From Phocaeicola_A sp963624095 (GTDB taxonomy: Bacteria; Bacteroidota; Bacteroidia; Bacteroidales; Bacteroidaceae): a stretch of DNA of 10,190 bases. Positions within the stretch are counted from its first letter, which is position 1. Each line of letters starts with the position of its first letter. Of this stretch, positions 6,273-10,190 are shown piece after piece. The notes below the pieces were generated by a model, which saw only the letters and a list, made by a program, of their open reading frames with translations, was not told the DNA's origin and searched no databases. Made by a program: the position numbers and the translations under genes. The stretch covers positions 1 to 10,190 of the forward strand of contig CAVFNZ010000090.1 of NCBI GenBank assembly GCA_963624095.1, read 5' to 3'.

Positions 6273-8582
6273 ATGAAGATACCTAATGTCCGATATGGCT
6301 GGTTGGCATGGCTGTTCCTATTTACTTCATGCTCAGTGTCTAAGTTCGTACCGGACGGCAGCCATCTGTTGGACAAGGTGGAAGTGGTGTCGGACACGAA
6401 AGCCGTGAAGCCCGCCGAAGTGAGCGGTTATGTGAGGCAATATCCCAATAACCGCTGGTTCAGCACCGTGAAAGTTCCCCTCTACATCTATTCGCTCTCC
6501 GGACTCGATTCCACCAAATGGCGCAACCGCTTCGTGCGCAAACTCGGAGACGCCCCCGTCATCTATGACGAGACCTTGGCGCAACGCTCGGCAACCGACA
6601 TTTCGCGCGCGTTGCAAAACAAAGGTTACATGCGGGCCAGGGTGGAGGTGCGGAAACAGATTGTGAAGAAACGGGTGAAGGTAACCTATTTGTTGCACAC
6701 CGGACCGCGGTACGTTGTGCGCAACGTCGCCTACGATTGGCAAGACCCGCAGGTGGAGAACCTCATGCGACAGTCGTACCAATGGGGTCTCCATGCCGGC
6801 ATGCCATTCGACGTGAACCGGCTGAACACGGAGCGGCAGCGCATCACCACGTTCCTGCAGTCCAACGGATACTATAAATTCCACAAGGACTACATCACCT
6901 TTACGGCGGACACTACGCTGAACACCCTGGCCGTGGACCTTACCCTCCATCTGCTCCCTTATGTGAGGCAGGAGGAGAAGACCCTGCACCCGCGGTACAC
7001 GCTGGACCGCATCCGCATCCTTACCGACTTCGACCTGTCGAAAGCCTTGACGGGCGGAAACTCGCGGGCGTATGACTCCATCCGTTACGAAGGGCTGGAC
7101 ATCTATTATCACAAGAAACTCCCTCTTCGTCCCAATGTGCTGGCCAACAGCGTCTATATGGCAACGGGAGAACCCTACGACGAACAGAAGTCACAGCGCA
7201 CGCAGAACGCTTTCTCGCGCTTGGGCGCACTCAGATATGCCGACATTCGCTTCGATGAGATAAAGACGGACTCGTCCGCCAATCCTCAGCTGGATTGCTA
7301 TATCCTCCTTACGCGGAACAAACAGAACTCCATCAGTGCCGAACTGGAGGGTACCAACTCTTCGGGCGACTTGGGAGCGGCGGCCACCGTCTCGTTCCAA
7401 AACAAAAACCTCTTTAAGGGGTCCGAACTCTTCACCTTCAAGCTGCGCGGAGCCTACGAGGCCGTGACGGGATTGCAGGGCTACACCAACGAAAACTATA
7501 CCGAGTACGGGGCTGAGGCAAGCGTCAACTTTCCCCGCTTCCTCTTTCCGTTCCTCTCCAAGGATTTCCGGAAGCGTATCCGTGCCACCTCGGAGATAGA
7601 CATCCAGTACAACTGGCAGAACCGGCCCGAGTTCTCGCGCCGTGTGGCTTCCGTTTCGTGGAGTTACAAATGGAGTTCCAAGCGCAACATGCAGCACAAA
7701 GTCGACCTGATAGACCTCAACTACGTCTACATGCCCTGGATTTCGCCCACTTTCAAGAAGAATTACCTCGACAGCGTCAGCAACCAGAACGCCATCCTGA
7801 AGTACAACTACGAGAACCTCTTCATCATGAAGATAGGGTATGGCGTGTCGTACCATTCGGGCGGCGCGTCCTCGCGTACGGCCACGGGAAACTCCTGCTT
7901 CGTGCGCTTCAACGTGGAAACCGCCGGCAACGCTCTCTACGGGTTGTCGCACCTGTTCGGAAACAAACGCAACGCCGACGGCCAGTATACCATCGCCAGC
8001 ATCGCCTATGCCCAGTATGTGAAGGGAGACATCGACTATGCCAAGAGCTTCCGCATCGACTCCAAGAACTCCATCGTGTTCCATACGGCCCTCGGCGTGG
8101 CCTATCCCTACGGCAACTCGTCGGTGCTGCCGTTTGAGAAACGCTACTTCTCCGGCGGGGCGAACAGCGTGCGCGGATGGTCCGTGCGCCGGCTCGGTCC
8201 GGGCAGGTTCGCCGGCAACGACCGCAACATCGACTTCATCAACCAGTCCGGCGACATCAAGCTCGACCTCAACCTGGAATACCGCACCCACCTCTTCTGG
8301 AAGGTCAACGGCGCCCTCTTCGTGGATGCCGGCAACATCTGGACGATACGCGAGTATGAAGAACAGCCCGGCGGAGCGTTCCGCTTCAACACCTTCTACA
8401 AACAGATAGCCATGTCATACGGCATGGGAGTCCGGTTCGACTTCGACTACTTCATCCTCCGCTTCGACGGGGGCATGAAGGCGTTGAACCCCGTTTACGA
8501 CGGGAAGGACCGCTATCCCATACTGAAACCCGACCTGGGGCGCGACTTCGCCTTCCACTTTGCCGTGGGCTATCCATTCTGA
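6273..8582 (+). CDS. tamL: TamL-type Omp85 outer-membrane lipoprotein (TamA/BamA homologue)
   Basis: Outer-membrane beta-barrel assembly/translocation protein of the Omp85 superfamily, 769 aa. The N-terminus is a lipoprotein signal (hydrophobic 10-18, lipobox LFTSC, C20), the mark of the Bacteroidetes TamL variant, in which the TamA-like protein is lipid-anchored. After it come POTRA-like repeats over about 30-320 (for example ISRALQNKGYMRARVEV and ITTFLQSNGYYKFHKDYI, each ending in the usual GY plus strand). From about 335 the C-terminal half is barrel: alternating strands, aromatic girdle residues, the conserved L6-loop VRGW at 633-636 within GGANSVRGWSVRR, and a final strand ending in phenylalanine (FAVGYPF), as expected of a barrel-insertion signal. 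FVDAGNIW and FDGGMKALNPV are late strands typical of the family. The expected partner is TamB, which is not in this window. A 21-bp gap to the next gene suggests co-transcription. Confidence 0.92.
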   Translation: MKIPNVRYGWLAWLFLFTSCSVSKFVPDGSHLLDKVEVVSDTKAVKPAEVSGYVRQYPNNRWFSTVKVPLYIYSLSGLDSTKWRNRFVRKLGDAPVIYDETLAQRSATDISRALQNKGYMRARVEVRKQIVKKRVKVTYLLHTGPRYVVRNVAYDWQDPQVENLMRQSYQWGLHAGMPFDVNRLNTERQRITTFLQSNGYYKFHKDYITFTADTTLNTLAVDLTLHLLPYVRQEEKTLHPRYTLDRIRILTDFDLSKALTGGNSRAYDSIRYEGLDIYYHKKLPLRPNVLANSVYMATGEPYDEQKSQRTQNAFSRLGALRYADIRFDEIKTDSSANPQLDCYILLTRNKQNSISAELEGTNSSGDLGAAATVSFQNKNLFKGSELFTFKLRGAYEAVTGLQGYTNENYTEYGAEASVNFPRFLFPFLSKDFRKRIRATSEIDIQYNWQNRPEFSRRVASVSWSYKWSSKRNMQHKVDLIDLNYVYMPWISPTFKKNYLDSVSNQNAILKYNYENLFIMKIGYGVSYHSGGASSRTATGNSCFVRFNVETAGNALYGLSHLFGNKRNADGQYTIASIAYAQYVKGDIDYAKSFRIDSKNSIVFHTALGVAYPYGNSSVLPFEKRYFSGGANSVRGWSVRRLGPGRFAGNDRNIDFINQSGDIKLDLNLEYRTHLFWKVNGALFVDAGNIWTIREYEEQPGGAFRFNTFYKQIAMSYGMGVRFDFDYFILRFDGGMKALNPVYDGKDRYPILKPDLGRDFAFHFAVGYPF

Positions 8583-8603
8583 CAACAATAGAAACCAAAC
8601 GAT

Positions 8604-9410
8604 ATGATACGATTCATCAGCCTCGCCAGCGGCAGCAGCGGCAACTGCTACTACCTCTCCACCGAAACCACCGCCGTGCTCATCGACGCGGGGATAGGCA
8701 TACGCTCCATAAAGAAGCGTTTCCGTGAACAGGGACTTGTCTTCGCCAAGGTGAAGGCACTGCTCGTCACGCACGACCACGCCGACCACATCAAGTCCGT
8801 CAGCGCATTGGGCGAAGACCTGCGCATCCCCGTCTATGCCACCCGGGAAACCTATGTGGGCATCAACAAAAACTACTGCACGAAGAGGAAGCTGGACGAA
8901 CGGTTCGTTACCTACATAGAGAAGGGGAAACCCTTCACGGTCGGTGACGTGACCATTACCCCCTTTGAAGTGCCTCACGACGGCACGGACGACGTGGGCT
9001 ATTTCATCGAACTGGACGGCAAGTCCTTCTGCGTGGCTACGGACATCGGCCACATCACGGAGACGGCCTCTTCCTACATGCGCAAGGCCGGCTATCTGGT
9101 GATTGAGTCCAACTACGACGCCGCGATGCTGGCTTCCGGCCGCTATCCGCAACGACTGAAAGACCGCATCGCAGGACCGCGGGGACACCTCTGCAATGTC
9201 GAGGCGGCGACATTCATCGCCGAGCAGACGGAGGCCGGACTCCTGAGGTACGCCTGGCTTTGTCACTTGAGCCAGGACAACAACAATCCGGAACTGGCGT
9301 TGAAAACCGTTGCGGCCAAGTTGGAGGAGAGGGGACTGCAGGTGGGGAAGGACATCGAAGTGGTGCCCCTGAAACGGCAGCAGCCTTCGCCGATGTACGA
9401 GTTTGAGTAA
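8604..9410 (+). CDS. Metallo-beta-lactamase-fold hydrolase, YycJ/WalJ-like
   Basis: Cytoplasmic metal-dependent hydrolase, 268 aa, no signal peptide. The start MIRFISLASGSSGNCYYL is characteristic of the YycJ/WalJ branch. Metal-binding motifs in order: THDHADH at 56-62 (H57, H59, D61, H62), H125 in VPHDGTDD, D147 in ATDIGH, and H221 in CHLSQDNNNPE. WalJ of Firmicutes is reported to be a 5'-3' exonuclease; by homology this protein may act on nucleic acid, but the Bacteroidetes version is not resolved by sequence alone. Beta-lactamase activity is not implied. It is 21 bp after tamL in the same direction, so probably the same transcript. The C-terminus PSPMYEFE is short and acidic. Confidence 0.93.
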   Translation: MIRFISLASGSSGNCYYLSTETTAVLIDAGIGIRSIKKRFREQGLVFAKVKALLVTHDHADHIKSVSALGEDLRIPVYATRETYVGINKNYCTKRKLDERFVTYIEKGKPFTVGDVTITPFEVPHDGTDDVGYFIELDGKSFCVATDIGHITETASSYMRKAGYLVIESNYDAAMLASGRYPQRLKDRIAGPRGHLCNVEAATFIAEQTEAGLLRYAWLCHLSQDNNNPELALKTVAAKLEERGLQVGKDIEVVPLKRQQPSPMYEFE

Positions 9411-9567
9411 TGGATTTGCCTCTTTCTGTCGTGTGACCGGCGTGAACCCGTCACGGAAGGAAAAGTAACGGGAAGACGGGTCTGTACGGAAACATTTGAT
9501 AGATAGATTCTTATCTCTGGCCGTTGGAATGAGGAAGAAAAAACTTGATAAAAAATACTTGAAATGT

Positions 9568-9598
9568 TTTGCAGGTTGGCGAAAAACCTCTACATTTG
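9568..9598 (+). promoter_or_regulatory. Bacteroidetes sigma-ABfr-type promoter of tRNA-Lys
   Basis: TTTG at 9568-9571, a 19-base spacer, then TACATTTG at 9591-9598. This fits the Bacteroidetes vegetative consensus TTTG-N19-21-TAnnTTTG exactly. Transcription would start at about 9604-9607, leaving a leader of about 15 bases before the mature tRNA. Confidence 0.85.
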
Positions 9599-9620
9599 CA
9601 ACCGCAAAACGAAAGGTAAT

Positions 9621-9696
9621 GCACTCTTAGCTCAGTTGGTAGAGCAACTGACTCTTAATCAGTGGGTCCAGGGTTCGAATCCCTGAGGGTGTACCA
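9621..9696 (+). tRNA. tRNA-Lys (anticodon CUU), CCA encoded
   Basis: The cloverleaf folds completely: acceptor 9621-9627 (GCACTCT) with AGGGTGT including G-T pairs, D arm GCTC...GAGC, anticodon stem ACTGA/TCAGT around loop CTCTTAA (anticodon CTT, reads AAG), 5-base variable region, T arm CAGGG-TTCGAAT-CCCTG, discriminator A and encoded CCA at 9694-9696. 76 nt in total, without intron. It has its own promoter and a hairpin right after the CCA, so it is a monocistronic unit. Confidence 0.97.
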
Positions 9697-9740
9697 AAGG
9701 ATGGTTCTGAAAGAAATTTCAGAACCATCCTTGCTTATAG
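9697..9740 (+). terminator. Perfect 16-bp hairpin after tRNA-Lys
   Basis: The left arm 9697-9712 and right arm 9717-9732 are exact reverse complements over 16 bases with a 4-base loop GAAA. The stem begins on the base after the tRNA CCA. The tail (GCTTATAG) has few T residues, so termination probably relies on the stem (the right arm itself ends in TT). It may also guide 3' processing of the tRNA precursor. Confidence 0.75.
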
Positions 9741-9747
9741 AGGCTTG

Positions 9748-9782
9748 CTATAATGTCGTTGGCTCACGCCTATAATGTCGTT
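9748..9782. repeat. 13-bp direct repeat pair, 22-bp period
   Basis: CTATAATGTCGTT occurs at 9748-9760 and again, identical, at 9770-9782. The intervening 9 bases are unrelated. It lies in the gene-free stretch 9733-10190, just downstream of the tRNA terminator hairpin. The TATAAT inside does not match Bacteroidetes promoter elements. Confidence 0.75.
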
Positions 9783-9901
9783 TTTCGAAGAGGCTTTCTG
9801 ATAATCACCACAGTTTATTTGAGGATCTTGGTTATAGTATCTTGCTTATATCAGCTTGAGCTTATTCCGGCTCAGTCAGAGAATCGGGTGGCGATTGTTC
9901 C

Positions 9902-10024
9902 GATAACTGAACGTTAACTCACCGTTAACTGGCCGTTAACTACCGATTACTGCCGTTAACCCACCGTTAACTGGGCGTTAACTACCGATTACTACGGTTA
10001 ACCAGCCGTTAACTCGCCGTTAAC
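9902..10024. repeat. 12-site GTTAAC-type array with helical spacing
   Basis: Hexamers start at 9902, 9913, 9924, 9935, 9945, 9955, 9966, 9977, 9987, 9997, 10008 and 10019. Nine are exactly GTTAAC, two GATTAC (9945, 9987) and one GATAAC (9902). Steps are 11,11,11,10,10,11,11,10,10,11,11. A 42-bp higher-order unit is visible: 9921-9962 and 9963-10004 match at 38 of 42 positions, followed by a partial third copy to 10024 (18 of 20). Most sites sit in the context CCGTTAACT. The spacing is not a multiple of three, so this is not a peptide repeat. Function unknown. Confidence 0.9.
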
Positions 10025-10045
10025 TAAATCCGTCCGTTTCGGAGG

Positions 10046-10067
10046 GGCTGTCTGACGACGTACAGCC
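10046..10067. repeat. Short inverted repeat at the array junction
   Basis: GGCTGT (10046-10051) and ACAGCC (10062-10067) can form a 6-bp stem around a 10-base loop, bridging the GTTAAC array and the 23-bp repeats. No T-run follows. Role unknown and possibly fortuitous. Confidence 0.35.
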
Positions 10068-10165
10068 ATACACCCTCATCCCGTACAACTATAGCACCTC
10101 ATGCTGTACGTTCACTACCCCTCATCCCGTACGTCATTAGAGTGCCATCCCGTACGGGATGAAAC
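10051..10165. repeat. Five 23-bp tandem units with half-palindrome core
   Basis: Units begin at 10051, 10074, 10097, 10120 and 10143, exactly 23 bases apart. The first 13 bases are conserved (consensus CCTCATCCCGTAC: identical in units 2 and 4, 11/13 in unit 3, 10/13 in unit 5, 8/13 in unit 1). TAC at positions 11-13 is invariant, and the last 10 bases vary. In unit 5 the variable part starts with GGGATG, completing the perfect palindrome CATCCCGTACGGGATG at 10146-10161. The array stops about 25 bases before the window ends. Confidence 0.85.
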
Positions 10166-10190
10166 CCCTACTTTTACTGAGTTCGTTGCA

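Larger units (their letters stand above)
9733..10190. other. Gene-free stretch after tRNA-Lys
   Basis: About 460 bases without a plausible coding frame on either strand and with lower GC than the genes before it. It contains the three repeat systems listed separately, plus about 120 bases (9783-9901) without clear structure beyond loose copies of CTTGCTTATA (9730 and 9841 regions). No integrase, insertion sequence ends or protein gene are visible, but the window ends before the stretch does. Confidence 0.8.

Noticed and set aside
7191..8291. Long minus-strand open frame (366 codons) inside tamL
   Set aside because: Antisense to conserved Omp85 barrel motifs; no family resemblance of its own.
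9433..9454. Terminator after the metallohydrolase gene
   Set aside because: GTGAC/GTCAC makes only a 5-bp stem with one mismatch before two more pairs, and no T-run follows; too weak to call.
9621..9732. Attachment site of an integrated element at the tRNA 3' end
   Set aside because: No second copy of the tRNA 3' end and no integrase gene are present in the window.
9748..9782. TATAAT as sigma70-like -10 boxes
   Set aside because: Bacteroidetes vegetative promoters use TAnnTTTG at -7; there is no TTTG partner at the right distance and no gene follows.
9902..10024. Peptide-repeat coding sequence
   Set aside because: Steps of 10 and 11 bp shift the reading frame from unit to unit, and although the 42-bp super-unit is a multiple of three, TAA/TTA-containing GTTAAC sites introduce stops on both strands in the cycle of frames.
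10051..10165. CRISPR array
   Set aside because: Conserved part is only 13 bp, the variable part 10 bp, and there are no cas genes; the dimensions do not fit any CRISPR type.

Overview
The window looks like chromosomal DNA of a Bacteroidales bacterium (Bacteroides/Phocaeicola/Prevotella-like) with fairly GC-rich coding regions. The evidence is the gene families present (eukaryote-type IleS, zinc-less TraR/DksA protein, DUF4296 lipoprotein, lipid-anchored TamA-like protein), A-rich leaders in place of clear Shine-Dalgarno sites, and TAnnTTTG-type -7 promoter elements. It is mostly housekeeping sequence; the unusual part is the last ~460 bases.

Region 1 (1-3303): the 3' four fifths of ileS, then a small TraR/DksA-type gene split by a run of 62 N. 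The N run appears to be a scaffolding artefact: both sides carry the same GACGAT, and collapsing it restores a continuous 126-codon gene. A strong GC-rich hairpin followed by T-rich sequence lies after this gene.

Region 2 (3324-5331): three tightly coupled plus-strand genes: lspA (lipoprotein signal peptidase), a DUF4296 lipoprotein, and a 107-aa conserved-looking protein of unknown function. Both junctions are ATGA stop/start overlaps. Because the hairpin is only about 20 bases before lspA and no promoter is evident there, lspA is probably reached by read-through from ileS.

Region 3 (5418-9410): a minus-strand SpoU/TrmH-family rRNA/tRNA methyltransferase and, divergent from it, a plus-strand pair made of a TamL-type outer-membrane Omp85 lipoprotein and a YycJ/WalJ-like metallo-beta-lactamase-fold hydrolase. 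The 102-bp divergent spacer is AT-rich and holds -7 elements in both directions. Envelope biogenesis links lspA, the DUF4296 lipoprotein and TamL: the last two carry lipoproteins' signal peptides that LspA would process.

Region 4 (9568-9740): tRNA-Lys(CUU) with encoded CCA, a consensus Bacteroidetes promoter, and a perfect 16-bp hairpin directly after the CCA.

Region 5 (9733-10190): no plausible gene. It holds three different short-period repeat systems in a row: a 13-bp motif repeated at 22 bp; a 12-site GTTAAC-type array spaced 10 or 11 bp with a 42-bp higher-order period (four helical turns); and five 23-bp units whose conserved half, CATCCCGTAC, closes into a perfect 16-bp palindrome in the last unit. 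This non-coding repeat cluster is the best candidate for something undescribed.
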